From: JAZGGS01 sp963749485
GTDB lineage: Bacteria; Bacteroidota; Ignavibacteria; Ignavibacteriales; Ignavibacteriaceae
Direction of reading: 5' to 3'
DNA: 64,000 nt
Assembly: GCA_963749485.1 (NCBI GenBank)
Contig: CAVVMV010000003.1
Location: 62,001 to 126,000 of the forward strand
How positions within the stretch are numbered: position 1 is the stretch's first letter; every line of letters starts with the position of its first letter. This document shows, piece by piece, positions 1-9,920 of this stretch. The translations under genes and the position numbers were made by a program. The notes under the pieces are model-generated. The model ran no database searches. It was not told where the DNA came from and was given only the letters and a program-made list of their open reading frames with translations.

Positions 1-1
1 A

Positions 2-268
2 ATGACATCAAAAAAGCAATATTCTGCCATACTTATGGATATTGATCTTGGTAGAGGAATAAGTGGTATTGAAGCAACGAAGAGAATAAGAAAGTTGGTG
101 GGTTACGAAAATCTTCCGATAGTAGCTGTTACTGCATTAGCAATGAAAGGACAAAAAGAATTATTTTTGTCGGAAGGCTGCTCTCATTATATATCCAAAC
201 CGTTTGAATCAAAAACTTTTGTAAGTTTAATTAAAGAGATTATAGATAACGGGAAATCGGGAGACTGA
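2..268 (+). CDS. Response-regulator receiver domain, C-terminal part (cut by window start)
   Basis: This is the end of a two-component receiver (REC) domain. The LMDIDLG segment holds the likely phospho-acceptor aspartate. It is followed by the conserved Thr/Ala strand (VAVTALAM) and the lysine-proline pair in SHYISKPFE, in the usual REC order. Only about 88 residues lie in the window. The ATG at position 2 is probably internal, because a full REC domain needs about 35 more residues upstream. No output domain follows before the stop, so the protein is either a single-domain regulator or the C-terminal receiver of a hybrid histidine kinase. It converges on the aldehyde dehydrogenase gene on the other strand. 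Confidence 0.85.
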   Translation: MTSKKQYSAILMDIDLGRGISGIEATKRIRKLVGYENLPIVAVTALAMKGQKELFLSEGCSHYISKPFESKTFVSLIKEIIDNGKSGD

Positions 269-297
269 TGAATAATTAAAACCTAAGCTTTTTTCTA

Positions 298-1666
298 TCA
301 CTTTATATATACTGTTTTAATATTTACAAACTCTCTTATTCCAAGGTAAGAAAGTTCTCTCCCATAACCTGATTCATTCACTCCACCAAAAGGCAGCCGT
401 GGATCTGATTTAACAAATGTATTTACAAAACAGCTTCCAGCAATAATTTTTTCTTTGGCTATCTTCTCTCCTCTTTTTTCATCTTTTGTAAAAACCGCAG
501 CACCTAAGCCAAATACGGAATCGTTTGCAACTTTAATAGCTTCTTCTTCATCTTTAACTTTAATTAATGCAGCAACAGGACCAAATAGTTCTTCGTCATA
601 AGCAGGCATTCCTTTAGAAACATTAGATAAGAATAGTTGGCGGATAGTACGCTCCCTCCCCTTCTGGATATTTTACCACCCAACTAGTAGCTTAGCTCCT
701 TTTTCAATGCTTTGCAATACCTGCTGATGCAGTTCATCTCTTAATGCTTTGCTTGCTTGCGGTCCAACATCATTCGTTTCATCAAAAGGATCACCCATCT
801 TTTTATTTTGCATATTTTTAACAAACAATTTTTCAAATTCATCGTAGATTTTTTCAACTACGATAAATCTTTTTGCTGCAATACAGCTTTGCCCGCCGTT
901 AATTAACCTGGCAGTTGTACAGTTATCAGCAGCAAGCTGAAGATCAGCATCTTCTAGAATTATATAAGGATCACTTCCTCCAAGTTCTAAAACAGTTTTC
1001 TTTAATACGGATCCGGCAGTTGCTGCAACAGCTTTACCTGCAGGAACACTTCCGGTTAAGGTTACTGCTTTTATAATTTTATTCTTAATTACTTCATCCA
1101 TCTGTGAGGAAGGAAGAAGAATTGTTCTAAAAAGATTCTGAGGAAAACCTGCTTTTCTAAAAATTTCTTCTATAGCAAGCGCACATCCTGAAACATTTGA
1201 TGAATGTTTAAGCAGACCTGCATTACCAGCCATCAAACCGGGCGCAGCAAAACGGAACACCTGCCAGAATGGGAAGTTCCACGGCATAACAGCAAGTACA
1301 ACTCCTAATGGTTGATATGTTACAAAACTTTTTGCTGCATCCGTTGCAATCAATTCATCGCTTAAAAACTTTTCCGCATTTTCAGCATAGTACTCACAAA
1401 CCCATGCACATTTTTCAATTTCTGCTCTGGATTGAACGATCGGTTTGCCCATTTCTTCAGTCATTAGTTTCGATAGTTCCTCACTTTGCTCTCTAAGAAC
1501 ATTTGCAGCATTCAACATTAGTTTTGCACGTTCGTTAAAGGCAGTTTCCTTCCACTCGTTAAAAGTATCTTTAACCAGGTGAAGTACTTTATCAACTTCA
1601 TCAATTGTCATTTCCGGATAAGAATCGGATCAGTTTTCCGTTAGCGGGATTTATAGATTTTAGCAT
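298..1666 (-). CDS. NAD(P)-dependent aldehyde dehydrogenase, Sad/GabD-like (frame-disrupted)
   Basis: This protein would oxidise an aldehyde, probably succinate semialdehyde, to the acid. It reads in pieces: a start ATG at 1666 with INPANGKL, a main body at 673-1611 and a C-terminal piece at 298-609. The body shows the MPWNFP motif, the catalytic glutamate in LELGGSDP and the nucleophilic cysteine in GGQSCIAAKR. The C-terminal piece has the FGPVAA and FGGVNESGYGRE segments. The layout matches E. coli Sad (YneI) along its length, about 456 residues. The frame is lost near 1620 (one extra base) and again at 610-672, where the expected residues are spread over shifted frames. Clustered indels with otherwise good conservation suggest sequence error, but real decay cannot be excluded. 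The exact substrate is inferred. Confidence 0.85.
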
Positions 1667-1705
1667 TCAGTACCCCTCAACTGTAAAATTAACATAAAAT
1701 ATTTT

Positions 1706-2938
1706 TTAAGCATTTTTTTTAATTACAACAAGAGTTTTATCATCAGAGTATTTTCCATTTTTGGAAAAATTTATAACATCTTCTAAAATTCTAACAGCAA
1801 TTTCTTTTGGAGTAAGATTTTTTAATTCTTTAAACTTTGCAATCAGTCTATCATCTCCATACTGATTAAATCCAGCATCAGCAGATTCTGTAACACCATC
1901 CGAGAAAAGAAGCAGGATATCTCCCTTATTAAAATTAACACTCTCAATGTAATAGCCGGCATTAGGCGCAGGTCCAAGCACAGGTCCGGTTGGATGAAGA
2001 AGTTCTATTTCATCTGTTTTACAGTTTAAAAAGATCGGTGGATTATGACCGGCATTTGCAAAGAGGAATAATCCCCCTTTATGATTAGTTAGCTCACCAT
2101 AAAAAAGCGAAGCAAACTTATCATCATCAAAAATTTTATTAACAAGCTGGTTCATTCTTCTCATAAGTGCAACAATTTTTATTTCGAAACTGCTTGCCAT
2201 CCTTAGTGCCCCTGAAATATACATCGCTTCTGCCGAGGCGCTTACACCTTTACTTGCAGCATCGCCCACAACAATTCCCAGCCGCTCGCCTTCATCACCA
2301 AATTCCAGGTAATCAAAAAAATCACCCCCAACAATTTCTGCTGGATGGGTTATTCCGTAAAGCTCAAACCCTTGAAAACTATGTTCATGTTCCGGGAGAA
2401 TACTCTTTTGAAGCTCCCTGGCTTTATCAATATCAGCCCTTAAATGGTGTGCACTTTCGGATGATCTTTTCTGTTTAATCTTTGAGGTTAAAGCTGTGGC
2501 AATCATATTCAAATCAAGTTTAAACTCTTCATCAATTTTATCACTGTTAAGGGCTAGAATATATTCATATAAATACTTTCCCTTAACTTTTATTTTCCCA
2601 CCAACGCCGGAAGCAGAATATTTGAAAATTCCCTTTTCCCTTAAAGCAAGGTTGGTTTCATCACCTAATATTGTTCTTTCTTTTACTATCAGATCGAATA
2701 CCGGATATTCGTCAGTTTTTAATTTGAAACCTGGTTTAATTTTTTCCAGGTTACCGGTTTGATATAAAATTGTATATGCTTCTTTACTTTCATCAAGTTT
2801 CCAAATCCTGCCACCGGTAACATCAATGTCTTCGCTTTTAACTATTCCCTGAATAGTATTAATCAACATCTCTTTTTCAGAAGCGAATTTTCCGGATGCT
2901 ATTGTTTCAACAAGCTTGTGTAGTTTTCTTTGTTCCAT
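1706..2938 (-). CDS. GAF-domain SpoIIE-type serine phosphatase (RsbU-like)
   Basis: The protein should dephosphorylate a phospho-STAS protein in a partner-switching pathway. The N-terminal ~170 residues look like a GAF-type sensor. A helical linker (DKARELQKSILPE) leads into a PP2C/SpoIIE domain with VGGDFFDYLEF, VGDAASKGVSAS, ANAGHNPP and LLFSDGVTE, ending in SDDKTLVVIKK. These carry the metal-binding aspartates of the family. I place the start at 2938 (about 410 residues), because a longer reading would run into the preceding peptidase gene, which ends at 2956, and because an AGGAAA lies upstream. No kinase or STAS partner is adjacent. The partners may be those at 44.3-45.1 kb or 49.7 kb. 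Confidence 0.85.
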   Translation of the reverse strand: MEQRKLHKLVETIASGKFASEKEMLINTIQGIVKSEDIDVTGGRIWKLDESKEAYTILYQTGNLEKIKPGFKLKTDEYPVFDLIVKERTILGDETNLALREKGIFKYSASGVGGKIKVKGKYLYEYILALNSDKIDEEFKLDLNMIATALTSKIKQKRSSESAHHLRADIDKARELQKSILPEHEHSFQGFELYGITHPAEIVGGDFFDYLEFGDEGERLGIVVGDAASKGVSASAEAMYISGALRMASSFEIKIVALMRRMNQLVNKIFDDDKFASLFYGELTNHKGGLFLFANAGHNPPIFLNCKTDEIELLHPTGPVLGPAPNAGYYIESVNFNKGDILLLFSDGVTESADAGFNQYGDDRLIAKFKELKNLTPKEIAVRILEDVINFSKNGKYSDDKTLVVIKKNA

Positions 2939-2955
2939 AAAATAATTGCTGTTTC

Positions 2956-4225
2956 CTATTCTGTATAAAAATCTATCATCTGCACAATTGCTCTTTTGCA
3001 AACCGGGCAAAAATTATCTACAATAATTGATTTCATCGTACAATCCTGTTTAGGTCTGTAAACTCCTTTCTCAACATAACCGCCACCCTCAAAAGCACCC
3101 AGTACATCTTCATATTCCTTTGTAGCAGGTGTTGGAATTGGGGTTCCATCTTCAACCATATCTTTCCATTTGGAATCAAAATCTACAAGCGTGGTTAAAT
3201 TAGGATCAAGTGGTTCAACATCAAGTGAATAAAAATCCTGGTATGCTACATCGGAAGTATAGTACTCATCTGCAAGTGAAGCAAAACCATGTCCAAATTC
3301 ATGCACGAAAACAAATTCTTCTGCCTGGTTATCGTTAACACAAACAGAATAAAGATTATAAATTGAACCACCGCCATACTTATCCGAATTTACAAGAATA
3401 TAAATTTGGTCGTAAGGAACATTTGCTGCAACATTTCTTAAAGTTTTGTTATCGGTAGTCATCAAATATCTTTCAAGATCGAAAGTATAAAAGGTTGAAT
3501 TAACCAGTGTCTTTTTCCAGGTATCTTCTGCAGGAATATCTGTACCCGATTCTTCCGAAGGAGCATAAATACCACGAATATTAAACTTGTTTTTGTTTTC
3601 TTTAAAAGGCGAACTGTTAAAAAGATAGCCGGCAAATTCATCACAATCATTCCTGAAGGTTTCCATCTCATCTGCTGTGTAACCATCAGGAATAATAACT
3701 ATATCAACTTTAACCGAAGGATCGCCTGAACTTATAACATCGAAACTTTCATATTCATCAACGCGCTCGGTTTTAATAAAATAATTTTTCGGATCAATTT
3801 TGTATTCAAATTTCTTTATCAAGTTCATTTTTTTTATTCCTGCTGTAAAATTCAACCCTTACCGGATTTTTAGGATATGGGAAAACAACTGTTTCACTAA
3901 AACTTTTTACAGTGTGTTTTGCTTCTTCAGTTGTCTGCCATTCATTAAATAAAGTAGAATATCCTCTTGAGTAGATCAGTTCATTGCTCTCTTCATCAAA
4001 AACCATAAATTTATATTTTCCATATTCAAACTTATCAACAAGATTAATTTTTGATCCTCCCCAGTAAGGTTCCTCAATCAATTCATCAAAAGAATAAAAT
4101 TCATTTTCCTTATCGCCTGTATGGAAATAATCCAGGCGGAGTGTTTTATTCTGGAAATATTCATCAAAAGCATTCTGCGGAAAAATAGCAGAAATAAATA
4201 GTAAAGAGATAATAATAATCTTCAT
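2956..4225 (-). CDS. Secreted M64-family zinc metallopeptidase (one frameshift)
   Basis: This is a predicted exported peptidase of the IgA-protease M64 family. The N-terminal piece (3806-4225) starts with a signal peptide and carries the all-beta N-terminal domain of the family. The C-terminal piece (2956-3855) holds the catalytic domain with the zinc motif HEFGHGFASLADEYY. The frames change at a run of eight T at 3828-3835, so a single homopolymer error joins them into a protein of about 422 residues. No T9SS sorting domain is visible, so it is probably periplasmic or surface-released by another route. The substrate is unknown. The next gene on the strand, the phosphatase, begins about 18 bases later. 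Confidence 0.85.
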
Positions 4226-4325
4226 TTCAAAATCCGTATTAAAATAGAAATTAATTGAAATTTAATACTCAAAGATAACTTTTTTGAGTATTAGAAATAA
4301 GAAGGAAAAAGAATCAGAAAAATAT

Positions 4326-4910
4326 TTAATTTTTAATTTTTCTTGAACCAGGTTTTATTATTTCCAATCCTTGCTGACAGAGCGGACACTCTTCTGGCAG
4401 GTACGAAACAACTTCCATCTTAAGTGTGCTAATTTGAGGAAACCCAAAATCAACTTTGCCATTGCTTCTGTCTACAATAAATCCAACTCCGGCAACTTTT
4501 GCATTATTGTTTTTTACAATATCAATTACTTCAAAAACCGATCCGCCTGTTGTTACAACATCTTCACAGACTAAAACTTTCTCACCTTCGCTTAAAGAAA
4601 ATCCACGGCGTATGGTTAAGTTTTTATTTTCCCTTTCGGCAAAGATAAATCTTTTATTAAGCTGCCGTGCAACTTCCTGCCCAACAACCAACCCGCCAAT
4701 TGCAGGTGATATTACGGTATCGATCTCAAAATCCTTAAAATGATCTGCAATGATTGAACAAAGCTGTTCTATGTATTCCGGGTATTGAAGAACTTTTGCA
4801 CACTGAAAATATTTATTACTGTGCCTTCCTGAAGTTAAAAGAAAATGACCTTCAAATAATGATTTTGTTTTTTTGAAGATTTCCAGAATTTCAACTTCGG
4901 TAAAACTCAT
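4326..4910 (-). CDS. pyrE: Orotate phosphoribosyltransferase
   Basis: The enzyme joins orotate to PRPP to give orotidine 5'-monophosphate in pyrimidine synthesis. The PRPP-binding motif is seen as VLVCEDVVTTGGS at residues 112-124, and the LLTSGRHSNKYF substrate segment sits near residue 25. At 194 residues it is of normal length and intact. It overlaps the upstream pterin dehydratase gene by four bases (ATGA), so the two are probably translated together. The C-terminus carries an extra CPLCQQG pair of cysteines, as in some PyrE forms with a short tail. Confidence 0.95.
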   Translation of the reverse strand: MSFTEVEILEIFKKTKSLFEGHFLLTSGRHSNKYFQCAKVLQYPEYIEQLCSIIADHFKDFEIDTVISPAIGGLVVGQEVARQLNKRFIFAERENKNLTIRRGFSLSEGEKVLVCEDVVTTGGSVFEVIDIVKNNNAKVAGVGFIVDRSNGKVDFGFPQISTLKMEVVSYLPEECPLCQQGLEIIKPGSRKIKN

Positions 4911-5188
4911 AATAAATCATTAATTTTTTTTGCAAGTTGAAAATCATTTTCAGTTACTCCACCTTTATCGTGAGTGGAAACTGTTATGTTTACTTTATTC
5001 CAGGAATGAAGAAAAATATCGGGGTGATGGTTCATTTCTTCGGCAAATGCACCAACTTTGTTAACAAAGTTAAGAGCTTCAGGAAAATCCTTGAATTGAA
5101 ATTCCTTACCAATTTGGTTTTCCAGGTATTCCCAGCCGGAAATTTCTTTAATCCTGTTATTAATTTCTTCTGATGTTAAAAGTGACAT
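4907..5188 (-). CDS. phhB: Pterin-4a-carbinolamine dehydratase
   Basis: This small enzyme dehydrates 4a-hydroxytetrahydropterin, which recycles the pterin cofactor after aromatic amino acid hydroxylation. The active-site segment is clear: EEMNHHPDI with the paired histidines, then WNKVNITVSTHDKGGVTENDF, split here as WNKVNITVSTHD and KGGVTENDF. The length, 93 residues, is typical of the PCD/DCoH family. It overlaps pyrE by four bases. No aromatic amino acid hydroxylase lies in the window, so the local role is not shown by context. Confidence 0.93.
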   Translation of the reverse strand: MSLLTSEEINNRIKEISGWEYLENQIGKEFQFKDFPEALNFVNKVGAFAEEMNHHPDIFLHSWNKVNITVSTHDKGGVTENDFQLAKKINDLL

Positions 5189-5311
5189 ATCTAATAAAAT
5201 ATTTTGTTGTAATGATTACAAAATTTAAACAATTATGTAGAGCTTGCCTATTTATAATGATATAAATATTGGGTTCCACGAAGAAAAAATATGTGAAGAG
5301 GAAACAAAAAA

Positions 5312-5339
5312 AAGCGTATCCCTAAAACAGGATACGCTT
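5312..5339 (-). terminator. Rho-independent terminator after clpC
   Basis: A perfect 10-bp stem (AAGCGTATCC paired with GGATACGCTT) has an 8-base loop. On the minus strand it is followed by a run of T, which is right for ending the clpC transcript. Confidence 0.85.
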
Positions 5340-5365
5340 CTCAAATAAAAATTTTCGATTAAAAT

Positions 5366-7873
5366 CTATGCTTCAGAAGTATCCGATTTTTCTGTCTCTT
5401 CATCCGAATCTTCAACTTCAAGTGCTTCATCATAAAAAACTAACTCTTCAGCATTCTCTACATGTTTTGCCATTATGCGGGTTCCTTCTTTAAATGAACC
5501 TCTTAAAATTTCTTCGGCTAAAGGATCTTCAACATATTTCTGGATTGCACGACGCAAGTGGTCTTGCACCAAATTTTTCATCAAATCCTTTATTAACTAA
5601 AAACTCTCTTGCAGTCTGATCAAGCAATAAGATCCATTTTATTTTCTTCAAGATTTTTATAAAGATCTCTGCTCTCTATCTCGATGATCTTCATAATATC
5701 ATCCCTGTCAAGGTTGCGGAAGACAATCGTATCATCAATCCTGTTTAAGAATTCAGGATTAAAGAGTTTTTTCATGGCTTCTTCCACCGTAGTCTTCATG
5801 TTATCATACTTATCTTTATCTAAGGCATCACTAAATCCAAATGAACCAATGTCTTTAATATCTTTTGTTCCAACATTTGAAGTCATGATGATAATAGTAT
5901 TTTTGAAATCAACTTTTCGTCCTAAGCTATCTGTAAGCACACCGTCATCCAGCACCTGCAAAAGAATACTGAAAATATCGGGATGAGCTTTTTCAATTTC
6001 ATCAAACAGAACAACCGAATATGGTTTTCTTCTAACTTTTTCAGTAAGCTGTCCTCCTTCTTCGTAACCAACATATCCCGGAGGTGCACCAACTAATCTT
6101 GAGAGAGAGAATTTTTCCATGTATTCACTCATATCAATTCTAACCAGTGAATCTTCGGAATCGAAGAGATACCTTGCAAGCGCTTTACAGAGTTCTGTTT
6201 TACCAACACCTGTAGGACCAAGGAATACAAAACTTCCAATTGGACGGTTAGGATTTTTTAATCCTGCCCTGGTTCTTCTAATCGCTTTGGTAAGCTTAGT
6301 AATTGCTTCATCCTGTCCAACAATATATTCCCGGAGTGAGTCTTCCATCTTAAGAAGTTTATCAGATTCGGTTTGTGCAATCCTGTTAACCGGAATGCCT
6401 GTCATCATTGCTACAACAGTTGCAATATCATCTTCGGTAACATCGTGAATAATATCTTTTGTCCTTGCATCCCATTCTCTTTTTGCAATTTCAAGATCGG
6501 ATTGGAGATTGCGTTCTTTATCGCGCAGCCGTGCAGCTTCTTCATAATCCTGCCGTTTAACAACCGCAGCTTTTTCTCTTCTTACCTGGTCAATTTCATC
6601 TTCCAGTTCCAGCACATCCTGTGGAACTTCAAAATTACCCATATGAACTCGTGAGCCGGCTTCATCAATAACATCAATTGCTTTATCGGGTAAGTGTCTA
6701 TCAGTTATATACCTATTGCTTAATTTTACAGCAGAATCAACAGCATCTTTAGAATATTTTACGTGATGATGTTCTTCGTATTTGAATTTTATATTTTCCA
6801 GTATCTGTATTGTTTCATCGTAGGTTGGCGGATCAACCATTATTTTCTGAAATCTTCTATCAAGAGCGCCGTCGGTTTCAACAAATTTTCTGTATTCATC
6901 TAAAGTTGTTGCACCAATACACTGAATATCGCCACGAGCTAATGCGGGCTTAAACATATTCGATGCATCAAGTGAACCGGATGCACCACCTGCACCAACT
7001 ATTGTATGCAAGTTCATCAATAAAAAGAATAATATCTTTTGCTTTTTCAAGCTCATTCATCAGGGCTTTCATTCTTTCTTCAAACTGTCCCCTGTATTTT
7101 GTTCCCGCAACCAGTCCTGCAAGATCTAAAGTAACCACACGCTTATCGTGCAGCGTCCTTGGTACTTTTTTCTGTATGATCCTTAATGCCAATCCTTCGG
7201 CAATAGCTGTTTTACCAACTCCGGGTTCACCAATAAGAACCGGATTATTCTTTTTTCTTCTGCTTAATATTTGTGCTACTCTTTCAATTTCTTTTTCCCT
7301 GCCAACAACCGGATCAAGTTTATCATCCAATCCAAGCTTGGTTAAATCTCTTCCAAAATTATCCAGAACCGGGGTTTTTGTTTTTTCAATTTTTTTATCA
7401 GAAGCCACTGTTTTTGCAGATGGATCTTTAGAACTTCGGCTGCTAAGCATTGCGTTCAGTTCTGACCGAGCTGTATCGTAAGTAATATTAAATTGATGCA
7501 AAATCTGAGTTGCAATATTATCTTCATCTCTTAATAAAGAAAGGAGCAAATGCTCTGTGCCGATAACGTCTGCCTTATAAATTTTCGATTCAATCTGTGT
7601 AATCTTAAGAACTTTTTCTGCCTGCTTTGTAAGCGGAATGTTACCAATTGTTAAAGTACCCCCGGAAGTTCTAACTGTATCTTCAATAGCTTTTTTCAGT
7701 TTCATAAGATCGCAATCAAGATTTCTTAGAAGCCGTACGCCAACACCTTGCCCTTCACGAATAATTCCTAATAAAAGGTGCTCAGTTCCAATATAATCAT
7801 GCCCCAGTCTTAACGCCTCTTCCCTGCTTAACCTGATTACATCTTGAAGCCTGTCTGAAAAATTACCATCCAT
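5366..7873 (-). CDS. clpC: ATP-dependent Clp protease ATPase ClpC (three frameshifts)
   Basis: ClpC is the AAA+ unfoldase that feeds proteins to ClpP. The parts are: N-domain repeats (LGHDYIGTEHLLLGI), first Walker A GEPGVGKTAIAEGLA, Walker B IILFIDEL, a UVR-like middle helix (KRQDYEEAARLRDKE), second Walker A GPTGVGKTELCKALA, and the C-terminal D2 small domain, with an acidic tail. The readable pieces are 6968-7873, 5620-7056 and 5366-5584. Single extra bases near 7010 (within FIDELHTIVGAGG), near 5622 and near 5586 explain the breaks, and all expected residues are present in the shifted frames. The restored length of about 835 residues is normal. An essential-type gene with three isolated insertions points to sequence error. 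Confidence 0.93.
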
Positions 7874-8287
7874 ATTTTTGCCTTAACTCATTATTTTATT
7901 ATCAGATAGATAAAGTCATTTAATGTTTTACTATTAAAAAGACATTTCTAATTGAATAAACCAAGATAAAGTTTATTTAGTCTAAAAAAAACTGACCCTC
8001 ATACACCTGGTTTATCAAATAATTAATCGATTATATGCTAAAATAAACAAAAAAAATGCCAAGAGAAGGTCATAATCCTACCCATTTCCATTGCTTCTTT
8101 TGCACAAAACAAACCTTTTTGCTAATAGCCCTAGCATTATTGGTGTATCAGTATTGCATCATAGGACAATATTACCGGAATCGCAAATCAGACGGAAGCT
8201 ATGTAAAAAATTACCAGCTAATACTTTCTGCTAAAAAAAGTATATTAGTAACCAAATTTCATTTGATTAAAATTCACGGAGAAAATT
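7874..8287. other. Divergent intergenic region between clpC and floA
   Basis: About 410 AT-rich bases separate the divergent clpC and floA genes, so promoters for both should lie here. The only open frame in it reads into floA in another frame and has no recognisable protein character. I could not pick a promoter, CtsR-like repeat or RNA with confidence. A usable Shine-Dalgarno (GGAGA) precedes the floA ATG. Confidence 0.5.
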
Positions 8288-9277
8288 ATGGAAGCTATTA
8301 CAGGACTATCTCTGTTCATTATTATTGCAGTAGTTCTATTCTTAATGTTGTTTCTTTACTTCATCCCTGTCAGGTTGTACATTGCAGCAATCTCATCAGG
8401 AGTGAAGATAAGAATATTTAAAGATCTTATCGGGATGCGTTTAAGAAGAGTTCCGCCAAGCATAATTGTAGAAGGAATGATTAGTGCTACAAAAGCCGGA
8501 TTAGAATTAAATATGGGAAAACTTGAAGCACACTTCTTAGCACGCGGAAATGTTAGACGCGTTGTTGATTCACTAATTTCTGCAGATAAAGCTAACATCG
8601 AACTTCCATTTGAACGTGCTGCGGCAATTGATCTTGCAGGAAGAGACGTTCTTGAAGCTGTTAAGATGTCTGTATTACCAAAAGTTATAGAAACGCCTGT
8701 TGTTTCAGCAGTTGCTAAAGATGGTATTCAGCTTAAAGCAATTGCAAGAGTAACCGTTAGAACAAACATCGAAAGATTGGTTGGAGGAGCGGGTGAAGCA
8801 ACTGTGCTTGCAAGAGTTGGCGAAGGAATTGTATCAACTATCGGTTCAAGCCAAACTCATAAGCAGGTGCTCGAAAATCCGGATACAATTTCTAAAAGTG
8901 TTTTAGCCAAAGGATTGGATGCTGGCACTGCATTTGAAATTTTATCAATCGATATTGCTGATGTTGATATCGGACAGAATATCGGGGCTATACTGCAAAC
9001 CGACCAGGCGGAAGCTGATCTTAAAGTTGCAAGAGCAAAAGCAGAAGAAAGACGTGCAGCAGCAGTTGCAACTGAACAGGAAAACGTTGCCGAAGTTGCA
9101 AAACAACGTGCTCGTGTTGTGGAAGCGGAAGCAGAAATTCCTCGTGCTATTTCGGAAGCTTTCAGATCAGGCAACTTTGGTATAATGGATTATTACAATT
9201 TGCGGAACATACAGGCAGATACACAAATGCGTGATGCGATTGCAAAACCGGAAGATAAAAAGAAAGACAACGAGTAA
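8288..9277 (+). CDS. floA: Flotillin-like protein FloA
   Basis: FloA is a membrane scaffold of the bacterial flotillin group (UPF0365/YqfA). It has one N-terminal membrane segment (about residues 5-27), then a domain with IPVRLYIAAISSGV and LIGMRLRRVPPSIIV. A long helical region rich in Ala/Glu/Arg follows (KVARAKAEERRAAA, KQRARVVEAEAEIP), and the protein ends with the conserved FGIMDYYNLRNIQADT. At 329 residues it is full length and intact. It is the first gene of a tight run: its stop codon overlaps the next start (TAATG). The usual NfeD partner is not next to it; two small unrecognised genes are. Confidence 0.95.
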   Translation: MEAITGLSLFIIIAVVLFLMLFLYFIPVRLYIAAISSGVKIRIFKDLIGMRLRRVPPSIIVEGMISATKAGLELNMGKLEAHFLARGNVRRVVDSLISADKANIELPFERAAAIDLAGRDVLEAVKMSVLPKVIETPVVSAVAKDGIQLKAIARVTVRTNIERLVGGAGEATVLARVGEGIVSTIGSSQTHKQVLENPDTISKSVLAKGLDAGTAFEILSIDIADVDIGQNIGAILQTDQAEADLKVARAKAEERRAAAVATEQENVAEVAKQRARVVEAEAEIPRAISEAFRSGNFGIMDYYNLRNIQADTQMRDAIAKPEDKKKDNE

Positions 9278-9534
9278 TGGACGACTTTTTTGAAATACTT
9301 ATTTACCTGTTCATTATAATCAGTTTCGTTAGTTCTTTTTTCAAAAAGAAAAAGAAGCAGCAGCAAAAGCTGCAGGTTCCAGGCTCCCAAGTTAATTCGC
9401 AAGAACAAACAGGGCTCCCAGTAAAGAAGATAGAACCGGAAGTAAAAGTTGAACCGGAAATCGACATTTTTAAAGATCTTGAAAAATTCTTTAATGTAGG
9501 TAAACCTCAGAAAGGAAACTTCAGAGGTGCATAA
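9277..9534 (+). CDS. Small membrane-anchored protein downstream of floA, unrecognised
   Basis: I do not recognise this 85-residue protein. It has a single hydrophobic N-terminal segment (about residues 5-20), then a strongly basic stretch (FKKKKKQQQK), which predicts a cytoplasmic tail. A Pro/Glu/Val-rich linker and a short C-terminal helix follow. The start overlaps the floA stop by one base, so translational coupling with floA is likely. The next gene overlaps its end by eight bases. The arrangement suggests a protein that works at the membrane with FloA, but that is inference from position only. Confidence 0.7.
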   Translation: MDDFFEILIYLFIIISFVSSFFKKKKKQQQKLQVPGSQVNSQEQTGLPVKKIEPEVKVEPEIDIFKDLEKFFNVGKPQKGNFRGA

Positions 9535-9859
9535 TGATAAGGAAATGTATGAAGGAGCTAAGGATAGAAAAGATTATATAGCAGTTCCAGAGGAAAGTTT
9601 TCACAAAAAAACCTCTTCAGAGCATACATTCATTAATCCCTGGGATAAGAAAAGAAAAGAAATAGACATAAAAGTTGCGAAGGTTGATAAAGCAATTGAA
9701 GAACAGGCATCAAAATTTGAAGAGTATCTTCAGAAAAAAGAAACTGCTGCTAGTGAAATAAGCAAAAAGATACGAACGCGTCTAAATGATCCTGCAAGTT
9801 TAAAAGATTATATAATTATTTCAGAGATTATGGGTAAGCCAAAATCTCTTAGGAGGTGA
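9527..9859 (+). CDS. Small charged protein in the floA operon, unrecognised
   Basis: This 110-residue protein is highly charged and has no signal peptide or membrane segment. The middle is predicted to be helical (KVDKAIEEQASKFEEYLQKK), possibly a coiled coil. The C-terminal part, with DYIIISEIMGKPKSLR, resembles short tails of uncharacterised Bacteroidota proteins in which a regulatory or assembly function has not been shown. The frame opens with GTG at 9527, overlapping the previous gene by eight bases. An ATG at 9545 is the alternative start. It is the third gene of the floA run. Confidence 0.65.
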   Translation: MHNDKEMYEGAKDRKDYIAVPEESFHKKTSSEHTFINPWDKKRKEIDIKVAKVDKAIEEQASKFEEYLQKKETAASEISKKIRTRLNDPASLKDYIIISEIMGKPKSLRR

Positions 9860-9920
9860 ATCTTCTCTAAATTTTTGTTGGGAGAAAAAGTATTATAAAA
9901 TTTTTAGATACGCTTCCTAT

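Noticed and set aside
6963..7481. 172-residue plus-strand frame inside clpC
   Set aside because: It is antisense to the conserved N-domain and first AAA domain of ClpC, which explain the sequence fully.
5366..7873. Programmed frameshifting or split clpC genes
   Set aside because: Three breaks at unrelated sites, with no slippery sequence seen, and the same kind of break in many unrelated genes, favour sequence error.
8056..8421. 121-residue open frame upstream of and into floA
   Set aside because: It overlaps floA by 134 bases in another frame, has a run of mixed hydrophobic and polar residues unlike a folded protein, and has no ribosome site.
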